Both the position numbers and the translations under genes were made by a program. 32,259 nucleotides of DNA, taken from Branchiostoma floridae (taxonomy: Eukaryota; Chordata; Leptocardii; Amphioxiformes; Branchiostomatidae). Where the stretch lies: the NCBI RefSeq assembly GCF_000003815.2, contig NC_049988.1, positions 4,642,816-4,675,074 on the forward strand. The letters are read 5' to 3'. A model generated the notes under the pieces. It had not been told where the DNA came from and did not search any database. It saw only the letters and a program-made list of their open reading frames with translations. Positions 17,705 to 27,270 of the stretch are shown piece by piece. Each line of letters opens with the position of its first letter. The first letter of the stretch is position 1.

Positions 17705-20631
17705 CTACGTCTCAATAATATCTAGCTTAAGCTTGTGACTCTGTTCAGCCTTCCCAAGGTAGTTGGCCGCCGTGCAAGTGTAGTTCCCGGCATCCTCAGC
17801 GACGGCAGCCATGATGACGAGAGTTCCGTCGTCTTGTACGTCATATCCGGTATACTTAGTGAGGTGAGGAGAGATCACAAAGCCCCTTGGGGTGGTCCAA
17901 AAGAGGTGGGCAGTCGGGCACCCGCTTACTTTACACCTGGGAATTTGGAAATACAAATTTGAAAAAAAAATGTGAAACACCTTCTGTTTATAAATGCTTT
18001 TTACTGACTAATAGCTTGGGTACCATCCGGAAAGTAGTTCGCTCCGGCGTTCATTATATACTATATACAGTCGCTTCTAGCTCTGACGTTCATTATACAC
18101 TATATACAGTCGCTTCTCTCTGACAGCAGAAGCGAACATAGGAGCGAACTACTATCCGGATGGTACCCAGGCTAACTGACTAAGGCATCCCAATTGAATA
18201 TGCCTTTCGGTGTTAGGTGAATTTGCCAATGTTATGTTTAATATAAAATCATACCAAAAATCACTACAATCCATTAACACGTTTTTTAAATTATTCTCCT
18301 CAAAACTTTGAAACAAAGTCGCATCCTGCCACTAACAAATCATGACTACATCATGTTTAGAACGTGAGATATCAAAATGGAAGTTCTGCTGCGGTAGAAC
18401 TTTGCTAGGGACCATTGTTGAACTTGGGCTTCATTTTCAGAGCCTACCAACCTACCAAATATCATCAGCATCAATTCAAGTGATCTATTTGAGTTACGGT
18501 GTTCACAGACACACGGATTGACAAAAACACATAAAACAAAATCTTCTTTGCGAAAGTAATAATATGATTACGTACTTGAGTTTAGCCGTGTGGCCGACAG
18601 TCGTCTTGTTATCACTCCCTGATGTGTCGACAGAGGGCGCTTCTTGATGCTCACAGTCACAGGTGAGGTTTGCCAGAGGAATGTCTCCCAAATTTTGACC
18701 TTTAAACTTTTCAGGACCAGAACAGTGGATATTCGTAATAACTGACTGACCAGGAACGTTAACGGCCTGTGAAAATGGTTTCATCTGACAGTCACAGTAC
18801 CAAGGATTTCCCTGGTCTGCGTAGAGGTAAAACGGAAAAGCGCGGTCATATTTCAAGAGGTCACCTGGCAGCCATGTTAGATTGTTGTTGGTAACGTCGA
18901 TAGAATGCACACCTTTTAGACCGTGGAACGCTGCAGGGTCAATGACTGACAGTTTGGCGTTACTCAAGCGCAAGCTGGAAAGTGTTGTCGAGTTTCCAAA
19001 CGACCAACCAGAGATGTGTACTAGAGGATTTCCTGAGAGGTCAAGTTGGGTCAAGTTTGTGAAGGGACGAAGAGCTTTCTCGGGTACCTTTGCTAACATG
19101 TTATTGGCAAGCTGCAAATTTGATATGTTTGAGACGGAAACAAAGTCGTTTTCGTCAAGAGTCTGTATCTTATTGTGGCTAAGACTGAGAATTTCAATCT
19201 GTTTTACCGCGGAAAGTGCAAGAGAGGGTACTTTGCTTAGCTCGTTTCTTTCAACCCGAAGTTCAACCAAACTGTGGAGTCCGGTCAAGGCGTCGGGTGC
19301 AAGTCCGCCATCTTGGATTGCAGAAATGTTCGAAATGTCCAGCTTCAAAAGGGACTTAAGAGATGCGAATTGTCCCCCGGGCAAACTTTGGATAGGGTTG
19401 TTTGAAATATCGAGAATGCGGGCATGTGTTATTACGTCCAGTCTTTCGGGTATGGATTGCAAAAGGTTGTTACTTACAGATATGTCGGTCAGCAAAGGCA
19501 TGCCCTTGAAAGACAGTTTCGTCAGACGATTGTTGTTCAAGGTCAAGCTTCCCAATGATTGAAGATTCGCCAAAGCATCGCCCGTATTTTGCAGTTCATT
19601 GTTGCTCAAATCTAAAGAGTTCAGCATCACTAGTTCCTTAAAGTCGTCCTTGTTGAGGGACACAATCTCATTGTCGTTGAGTGCCAGTGTTAGAAGGTTT
19701 CTAAGCCCAAGCAAAGCACTACGAACAGATACCAGCATATTATGGTCTAGCATGAGGAAACGCATTTCTTCTTGAGTTTCGAACGCGCGTGGCTCAATAG
19801 ATTTTATCTGACTGTTGCTCAGGTTTAGAGTCTGAATTTTTAAACTTCCCGTGAATATGTTGGCCCCGATATTGTCAATTTCATTTTTGCTTACATCAAC
19901 GATCACTAGGTTCTTAAGGTTTGAAAAAGAGGCAGTCTGCAGTTTTGTCAAACCAGCACTTTTTAGATATACCTCTCTTAACATTTTGTTTTCTGCAAAG
20001 AAGTTGGTCGGTATGATTCCTAGTTTATTTTCTTTAGCAAGGAAACTGGTCAAATTCTTGATGTCTTTTAGAATGGAAGGGTCAACTTTGGTCAGAGACA
20101 ATCCCGGGTTGCTTGAGAGTGAGAGCAGTGACATGTTGGTGAGGCCATCAAAAGCACCGGATTCTATGGACGTTAGTTGATTCCCGTCCAGAAGCAATCC
20201 TGTCGAACGAAACATTAGGGTTAGGGTTAGGGTTATGGTTATGGTTATGGTTAGGGTTAGGGTTAGGGTTAGGGTTAGGGTTAATGCATTCCCTTCTCTC
20301 AGCATATTTTAAAAAACCAAGAGAATCAACACTTTATTTTGAAACCTATATAAAAGTACGATAATCACCTTTATAGTTCAAATAAATCATAAACCCTTGT
20401 AGATTGCATGGGTCAATTGAAAAAAAAAACGACCATTGACAAAAACACAATTCATAGACTCTGTGCAAGATTGGATGTATGTTGATATGTTTACGGACTG
20501 CCGTATCAACTATACATATAAGCCCCCACCCAGAAACATATGGATTTTGTAAATCTTTGTGTGTGTGTGTGTGTGTGCGTGTGTGTGTGTGTGTGTATGT
20601 AATCGAGAGAGATAGAGAGAGCGCATAAGAT

Positions 20632-20683
<52 letters not shown>

Positions 20684-21350
20684 GTTGTGAGAGATTATTT
20701 ACCTGTAAGTTTGTGCAGATTGTTGAAGACTCCAGTTGGTATCACCGAGATGTTTGTATATTCAACAACCAGATACACTGTATCTGCTGGGACATTCTTG
20801 GGAATATCCTGGCAAAGAACATGTCAATACGTTAGTACTGAAATCTACCAGTGTTGGTTAAATTCTTGTTATTGGGGTCAACAGCAAGCACGGCAAGTAT
20901 AAAGTGAATCGGCTTGCAAATTATAATGTAATTATTCAACGTTGCAGGGAGGAACTAAGGATTACATTACAGTGGTTACCCAGAATTCAGGGCTGATGTA
21001 TTAAAGTGACGTAGAAGATAATCATAGAATAATCTAATCTGATGAAGTAGCCATGACGTATGTATACTTTTATAAGTCGCGATTCCTTCGCCATCTCTAA
21101 CATTCAAATTCCCTCTCCCCCAAGTCAGCACTATAAACATTTAAGTACGCTGTCTTTTTAATTGCTATAAAAGAAAAGGAAAGAAGACCGAGCGATTGCT
21201 CTAGCGTAAACCGAAAACGTATACCGTTATTCCACCCGTACAGATGACGCCATGAGGGCCCAACTCTCCACAGTAGCAGTTTCTGGGGCACTGATCCCGT
21301 CCAGACACCACGCACACGACACACATAAGAACAACGATGAGAAGCGCCAT
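17705..21350 (-). CDS. Secreted LRR-Ig (LRRIG-type) protein, copy 1, four exons, 695 aa
   Basis: Spliced minus-strand gene. Exons: 21350-21225 (ATG; 42 codons), 20808-20703, 20199-18576, 17936-17705 (TAG). All introns are GT-AG and frames join (exon 2/3 split a Gly codon, exon 3/4 split a Lys codon before the first Ig Cys). Exon 1 encodes a hydrophobic signal peptide (MALLIVVLMCVVCVVSG) and a Cys-rich LRRNT (CPRNCYC...C). Exons 2-3 encode about 19-20 LRRs of LxxLxLxxN type. The LRRCT is NPWYCDC, then C, then CDC. Exon 4 encodes one Ig domain with the first Cys, FW, DAGNYTC and a short tail ending DIIET. There is no membrane segment or GPI-like tail, so the product should be an extracellular soluble protein. 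LRRIG proteins are recognition or adhesion molecules; the ligand is unknown. A TIR element sits 36 bp upstream of the ATG, a telomere-type array abuts the exon 3 acceptor, and a MITE lies in intron 3. An upstream in-frame Met exists, but this start gives the clean signal peptide and matches copy 2. Confidence 0.9.
18012..18174. mobile_element. MITE in intron 3 of LRR-Ig copy 1, 9-bp target duplication
   Basis: The target duplication ACTGACTAA is at 18003-18011 and 18175-18183. Arms start TAGCTTGGGTACCATCCGGA and TAGCCTGGGTACCATCCGGA (reverse complement). The interior holds two tandem units of about 35 bp (CGTTCATTATA, CTATATACAGTCGCTTCT). Copy 2 has the empty site (CCGACTAAGGCATCCCA near 22927). 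Confidence 0.9.
18384..18530. repeat. Dispersed repeat inserted in intron 3 of copy 1
   Basis: TTCTGCTGCGGTAGAACTTT, ACCAAATATCATCAGCATCA and TTGAGTTACGGTGTTCACAG. It is an inverted relative of 16045-16290. Copy 2 has a different insertion at the same point (23128-23281). Confidence 0.55.
20215..20284 (+). repeat. Interstitial telomere-type (TTAGGG)n array in intron 2 of copy 1
   Basis: About 11.5 units of TTAGGG, three of them TTATGG, end about 15 nt from the exon 3 acceptor (exon start 20199). On the sense strand it reads CCCTAA repeats, each containing CTAAC. Copy 2 has no such array at the equivalent position. Confidence 0.97.
20560..20682. repeat. (GT)n then (GA)n microsatellites in intron 2 of copy 1
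   Basis: A GT run at about 20560-20600, then GA runs to 20681, ending 20 bp from the exon 2 donor. Copy 2 carries a shorter GA tract (about 25250-25302) in the same place. Confidence 0.9.
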
Positions 21351-21385
21351 ATCTTGGGCAAACAGTAAGCATAAACTCCTGTTAA

Positions 21386-21592
21386 GGCTGTGGTCACACT
21401 TCCAAACTGGGACCCCGGCCGGGTAGCTTATAGGAACGAAAAGTAGAATATACAAAAGACAGCAAAACACACAGAACGTAAAATAATTAGTCGTGAGCAT
21501 AATTCGTATATGTAGTTTCTTGATAAATACTGTAATTTTTCATTTGCGCAAACATCCCGGCCGGGCCCCGGTTTGGAAATGTGGCCGCAACC
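21386..21592. mobile_element. PIF/Harbinger-like MITE upstream of LRR-Ig copy 1
   Basis: TAA at 21383-21385 and 21593-21595. Arms of about 38 bp start GGCTGTGGTCACACTTCCAA and, in reverse complement, GGTTGCGGCCACATTTCCAA, ending in CCCGGCCGGG. The empty site is preserved upstream of copy 2 (CCTGTTAACTTGGTCAAACA near 26356-26375). A 3-bp TAA duplication with GG termini is typical of PIF/Harbinger. Confidence 0.9.
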
Positions 21593-22432
21593 TAATTTGG
21601 ACAAAGCGTAAGCATTCATGTTGTTAACCTGTACAAACAACAAGCATTCACACTGTTAACGGAGCAAAAATATTGAGATGTGAAGGTAATATCGATGGAC
21701 GTCGTTATTGTAATTGTTGGTCGACTTACTTCACATTATCAGGATCTTTCGTATTTAGGTCACTTTCTATAAGTGTAAAATTTGAACATATCAATTTCAG
21801 GCGAAAGGTATTTTTGACCCTGCGAATGCAATTTATTTGTTTTTGTTCAGACAAATGACATGTAAAGCTAAAAGGGTAACAATTTTAAATGATTCACATT
21901 TCACAGCTTGAGAGACTGCATGGGGAATGTCAAAACAACATAGTCATTGGAACACTCCGTCGAAGATCACGGTTTGGCTGTAGAATTTACAGAAATGTGT
22001 CCAAGAGGACAAATGATACAGGAAGTGTTAACATGGTCAATCTGAGTTTCTGTTCATCTAGACATTTGTCTTACTACTTCCAGATCTCTTACATAGTAAC
22101 ATAGACAGCTAACAACGTTTAATACAATAATTTTGGCAACTAACAGTCTAAAATCAAAGGGTTACGTGACCTACCTTACTATTCAAGGGCTTCTAAGTAG
22201 GAGAAAGGTGCACTGCTATTACAAAGGACTTTGGTCTACAAAAACATACAAGTCACATGGTGCATTAACCATTGTTTACAATGAAAGCTGGATTATTTGA
22301 CCGATGGGTCAGAGTCCAACGTACCCTGCCTTATTTAGTACAGGGAGTTATCTAGACAGCTTTAAAGAAAATTACCCCATGGACGAAATAGTTCAACTCA
22401 AAGGATTTTGTCATTTCCGCTATTGACTACGT

Positions 22433-22628
22433 GTTGAGAACCGATGGTAGGGCTATTGATGCAGATACATTGAGACCAAACGTCGGAAAATGTAGAGCTA
22501 CATAACTTTATTGTTACTCCCAAGACTCCAACTCATGGAATGAGGTCACAGCCTCACAGGACTAGTCTACTTCTAAAATAGGGGGGTTTCAGTAGGAATG
22601 ATCACATGGTTCACAGTCGGTTCATAAC
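22433..22628. mobile_element. 196-bp MITE at the stop codon of LRR-Ig copy 2
   Basis: 7-bp direct repeats ACTACGT at 22426-22432 and 22629-22635. Imperfect termini are GTTGAGAACCGATGGT and GTTATGAACCGACTGT (reverse complement). Copies 1 and 3 have the uninterrupted site (CGCTATTGACTACGTCTCAA). On the gene's sense strand it carries AATAAA at 22507-22512. Confidence 0.88.
22507..22512 (-). terminator. Candidate polyadenylation signal AATAAA inside the MITE
   Basis: A canonical hexamer about 118 bp downstream of the copy 2 stop codon on the sense (minus) strand. No AATAAA is seen within the first about 370 bp after the copy 1 stop codon. Confidence 0.4.
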
Positions 22629-22629
22629 A

Positions 22630-25600
22630 CTACGTCTCAATGATATCTAGCTTAAGCTTGTGACTCTGTTCAGCCTTCCCAAGGTAGTTAGCCGCCGTGC
22701 AGGTGTAGTTCCCGGCATCCTCAGCAACGGTAGACACGATGACGAGACTTCCGTCGTCTTGTACGTCATATCCGGTATACTCGGAGAGGTGAGGAGAGAT
22801 CACAAACCCCCTTGGGGTGGTCCAAAAGAGGTGGGCCGTCGGGCAGCCGCTTACTTTACACCTGGGAATTTGGGAATAAAAAGGTGACAAAAATGTGAAA
22901 CACATTTGTTTATAAATGATTTCTACCGACTAAGGCATCCCAGCTGAACAAGCCTTTCAGTTTAGGCTAGTTTCCCAATGAACAGTTTACATTGTGATAT
23001 AAAAATCATCACAATCCATTAACACGTTCTTTAGTTACTCTCCTCAAAACTTTCAAATAAAGTCGCATCCTGCAACTAACAAATCATGACTACATCATGT
23101 TTAGAACGCGAGATATCAAAATGGAAGCTCCGGAAGAAACAGGTCTTTTATAATCTAAGTATGAATGAAACGTCTGTCCGAACGAAATCCGAAACGTCTG
23201 ACCGTTTCCAAAACCATATCCAGTTGCTTGAGTAACTATTTTTTGGTGTATCTTATTACCTGGATCTCTAATATACATCGACGTAAAATATAACCTTCTT
23301 TGCGAAAGTAATAATATGATTACGTACTTGAGTTTAGCTGTGTGGCCGACAGTCGTCTTGTTGTCGCTACCAGATGTATCGACAGAGGGCGCTTCTTGAT
23401 GCTCACAGTCACAGGTGAGATTTGCCAGAGGAATGTCTCCCAAATTTCGACCTTTATACTTTTCAGGACCAGAACAGTGGATATTCGTAATAACTGACTG
23501 ACCGGGAACGTTAACGGCCTGTGAAAATGGTTTCATCTGACAGTCGCAGTACCAAGGATTTCCCTGGTCTGCGTAGAGGTAAAACGGAAAAGCGCGGTCA
23601 TATTTCAAGAGATCACCTGGCAGCCATGTTAGATTGTTGTTGGTAACGTCGATAGAATGCACACCTTTTAGACCATGGAACGCTGCAGGGTCAATGACTG
23701 ACAGTTTGGCGTTACTCAAGCGCAAGCTGGAAAGTGTTGTCGAGTTTCCAAACGACCAACCAGAGATGTGTACTAGAGGATTTCCTGAGAGGTCAAGTTG
23801 GGTCAAGTTTGTGAAAGGACGAAGAGCTTTCTCGGGTACCTTTGCTAACATGTTATTGGCAAGCTGTAGATTAGATACGTTTGAGACGGAAACAAAGTCG
23901 TTTTCGTCAAGAGTTTCTATCTTATTATGGCTAAGACTAAGAATTTGAATCTGCTTTACGGCGGAAAGTGCCTGAGAGGGTACTTTGTTTAGCTCGTTTC
24001 TCTCAACCCGAAGTTCAACCAAACTGTGGAGTCCGGTCAGAGCATCAGGTGCAAGTCCGCCATCTTGGATTGCAGAAATGTTCGAAATGTCTAGCTTCAG
24101 AAGGGAGTTAAGAGATGCAAATTGTCCCTCGGGTAAACTTTGGATAAGGTTGTTTGAAATATCCAGAATGCGGGCATGTGTTATAACGTCCAGTCTTTCG
24201 GGTATGGATTGCAAAAGGTTGTTACTTACAGAAATGTCTATCAGCAAAGGCATGCCCTGGAAAGACAGCTTCGTCAGACGATTGTTGTTCAAGTTCAAGC
24301 TTCCCAAAGAACGAAGATTCGCCAATGCATTGCCCGTATCCATCAGTTCATTGTTGCTTAAATCTAAAGAATTCAACATAACCAGATCCTTAAAGTCGTC
24401 CTCATTGAGGGAAACAATATCATTGTCATTGAGTGCCATTGTTAGAAGATTTTTAAGACCAAGAAAAGCGCTACGAACAGATGCCAGCATATTATGGTCT
24501 AGCATGAGGAAAAGCATCTCGGCTTGTGTTTCGAACGCGTGTGGCTCAATAGATTTTATCTGACTGTCGCTGAGGTTTAAACTCTGAATTTTAGAGCTTC
24601 CCGTGAATATGTTGGCCCCGATATTGTCAATTTCATTTTTGCGTACATCAACGATCACTAGGTTCTTAAGATTTGAAAAAGAGGCAGTCTGCAGTTTTGT
24701 CAAACCAGCACTTTTTAGATATACCTCTCTTAACATTTTGTTTTCTGCAAAGAAGTTGGTCGGTATGATTTCTAGTTTATTATCTTTAGCAAGAAAACTG
24801 GTCAAATTCTTCACGTCTTTCAAAATTGAAGGGTCAACTTTGGCTAGAGACAATCCCGGGTTGCTTGAGAGTGAGAGTAGTGACAGGTTGGTGAGGCCAT
24901 CAAAAGCACCGGGTTCTATGATTGTTAGTTGATTCCCGTCCAGAAGCAAACCTGTGAAACGGGACATAAAACAATTTTCACTCAGCACAAATGATGTACA
25001 TGGGTCTATAAGATCAATTTACAGAGAAGACTGGCAATCCATTCAAAATGCAAACATACCCCAAACCCTTCTGGATTGGAAAGGCAAATGTGAAACAAGT
25101 ATCGTTTATGAATGCACAACTAATCAAACAATGAATTAAGCACATCTTTATATGTTCAAAACAATGAAATCAAAGGACAGACGTTTGTACAATCCTATAA
25201 GGTCTTCAAATCAATTCATATACTTATCTGTCTGTGTCTGTATGTGCATGAGATAGAGAGAGAAAGAGGGATACAGAGAGAAGGGAGAGAGAGAGAGAGC
25301 TGTGTTTATGTAAGTGAGAGGCGTCGGAAGACAAAGACTATTTACCTGTAAGTTTGTGCAGATTGTTGAAGACTCCCTTTGGTATCACTGAGATGTTTGT
25401 ATACTCAACAGCTAGATACAATGTGTCATCTGGGATTTTCTTGGGGATGTCCTGGTGATGAATATGTCAATACGTTATTGCTGTAGTTCACCAGTGTTGA
25501 TTTAATTATTGGCATTGGCAGCCATAAAGGTTTTTATTGTATACAATAGTTTAAATGTTTTGCATACTATAATCAATTATTTTCAGGTACGCAATTGTAA

Positions 25601-26338
25601 TTATTGGCAATACAGTGGCTATTCATGATCAGACATCAGAACAAACCTGAAGATAATTTGAAAAAAATCTACTCTGAATTTTGAGGACGAATCCATCGGT
25701 AGTTATAATTTCATGATTAGGTGCTTTTTCTTTGAGACTGCTAACGTTCTAGTACCAAGGTTGCGTTGGTCTCCAAAACCAGTAACCAATGATTTAGAAA
25801 TATGCTACTTGAATATAAGTGCATATGGTGAAATCGGACCGGCCTCTTGAGACAAAATTAAGTAAAAGTCTACGACCTAAATCACGGCAGCAGAAGTAGG
25901 CTGGAGTTTACTTGTCCGTGTAACACAAATTTTTCTGTCTGCATGGGGCTGTTACTGGCCCATTCCTTCTAGGAGGCCTGCCAAACTTTGATGGGGCTGC
26001 TATATGCTGGGAGGCCGGTCTGGTCGGACGTTGGGCGGGCTGCTATCAGCGAGGTTTAGTCAGGCTAAGTACATCCTTGTCAATGAAGTAAACGCACCCT
26101 CAAATCCCCGCGCAAAAAATGTCGGCTTTGTGATCACTGCCATACGTTATGTGTTTGACTGCTATAAAAGGAGACCTAGCAATTGCTACGGTAAAGAAAA
26201 ATAAAGGTATACCGTTATTTCACCGGTGCAGATGACGCCATGAGGACCCAGCTCCCCACAGGAGCAGTTTCTTGGGCACGAACCACGCCCAGAGACCACG
26301 TACAGGATACACAGAATAACGATGATGCGAGGCTTCAT
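22630..26338 (-). CDS. Secreted LRR-Ig (LRRIG-type) protein, copy 2, four exons, 695 aa
   Basis: Spliced minus-strand gene. Exons: 26338-26213 (ATG), 25451-25346, 24951-23328, 22861-22630 (TAG). Exon lengths and phases are identical to copy 1. The signal peptide is MKPRIIVILCILYVVSG, followed by LRRNT CPRNCSC...C. Exon 2 begins DIPKKIPDDT and ends at NNLHKLT. Exon 3 encodes about 19-20 LRRs and the LRRCT (WYCDC...CDC). Exon 4 is the Ig domain (FW, DAGNYTC). There is no transmembrane segment. Protein differences from copy 1 concentrate in the N-terminal two thirds of the LRRs and in the Ig domain; about 130 residues across the last LRRs and LRRCT are almost identical. Apparent open frame beyond the exon 3 donor (GTACGT) is intron, because splicing restores the Ig domain. 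A 196-bp TIR element sits immediately after the stop codon and carries AATAAA on the sense strand. This copy lacks the upstream TIR element and the telomere-type array seen in copy 1. Confidence 0.9.
23128..23281. mobile_element. Retroelement-tail-like insertion in intron 3 of copy 2
   Basis: It contains ACGAAATCCGAAACGTCTGA, ATATCCAGTTGCTTGAGTAA and GGTGTATCTTATTACCTGGA. These resemble 3' tails of common invertebrate retroelements (recognition from memory, class uncertain). It occupies the same intron position as the unrelated repeat at 18384-18530 in copy 1. Confidence 0.45.
25250..25302. repeat. GA-rich microsatellite in intron 2 of copy 2
   Basis: Interrupted GA runs in the position equivalent to 20610-20682 of copy 1. 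Confidence 0.8.
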
Positions 26339-26339
26339 C

Positions 26340-26530
26340 TTCAAACAGTGAGCATAAACCCTGTTAACTTGGTCAAACAGATCTAGTAAGTATCAATACT
26401 GAAAACTTGGACAAACAGTAAGCATGGGTAATGTTAACTTGGCCCTTACAATAAGTATTAATGTTACTAGCTTGCAGAAAGTGCAAACATTACTTCTCTT
26501 AGCCTGAGCAAACAGTAGGCATTCTGTTGG
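26340..26530. repeat. Degenerate short tandem repeats upstream of LRR-Ig copy 2
   Basis: The motif TTGGACAAACAGTAAGCAT followed by TGTTAAC recurs in diverged form about four to six times (for example CAAACAGTGAGCATAAAC, ACAAACAGTAAGCATGGG, GCAAACAGTAGGCATTCT). Upstream of copy 1 the same motif appears (CAAACAGTAAGCATAAAC; CAAAGCGTAAGCATTCAT; CAAACAACAAGCATTCAC). It could be promoter-proximal repeats. Confidence 0.5.
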
Positions 26531-27270
26531 ACGGAGCTAAGATTTCTAGATGTAAAGGTAATAAACGTTGTTATTGTAAATCTCGGTGGAATACTTAACT
26601 TCATTAGGATCTTTCGTTGAAAAGTCACCTTGTGTGAGTGCAAATTCTGACCATATCAATTTCAGTCTAAAGGTTTATTTGACCAATGATTTCACCACAA
26701 TAATGCACTTATTTGTTTTTGTTCAGACATATGCCATGTAAAGCTAAGAGGGGAGCAATTTTATATGATTTACATCCCACAACTTGACATAGTACAATAG
26801 TAATGTCAAATCATCAAACTTAGTCTTTTGAATGCTTCGAAATGTGTCCCCAATAGGACGAAGTATACATGAAATGTCATTATACGTTTCTGTTAACCTA
26901 AATATTGTCTTATTACACTCAGATATCTCTTATACACTAACATAGGCAACTAACACAGTTTTATGCAACGTTTTGGCAACTAACAGTCTAAATGCAGTCG
27001 GTTAAGTGACGTACCTTACTATTCATTGGCTCCCATGTAGGAGAAACGTGCACTGCTATTGCAAAAGACTTTGGTCTACGGAAAACATACAAGTCACATG
27101 GTGCGTTATTAACCATTGTTTACCTCGAAAGCTGTGTTATTTGACCGATGGGTCAGAGTCCAACGTACCCTGCTTTATCTAGCACATGGAGTTATCTAGA
27201 CAGCTTTAAAGAAAATTATCCCATGGACGAAATAGTTCAACTCAAAAGATTTTGTCATTTCCGCTATTGA

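Noticed and set aside
18882-19562. Plus-strand open frame of 226 aa, with equivalents at 23634-24563 and 28080-28973
   Set aside because: Antisense shadows of the LRR exons. They recur only because the sense exons are duplicated, and show no domain.
20200-20305. Open-frame extension of exon 3 encoding a TLTLTL run
   Set aside because: It is translation of the telomere-type array in intron 2. The acceptor at 20200 and the copy 2 comparison put the exon start at 20199.
23090-23327. C-terminal extension of copy 2 beyond the LRRCT
   Set aside because: Read-through of intron 3 and an inserted repeat. The GTACGT donor and the Ig exon restore the paralogue structure.
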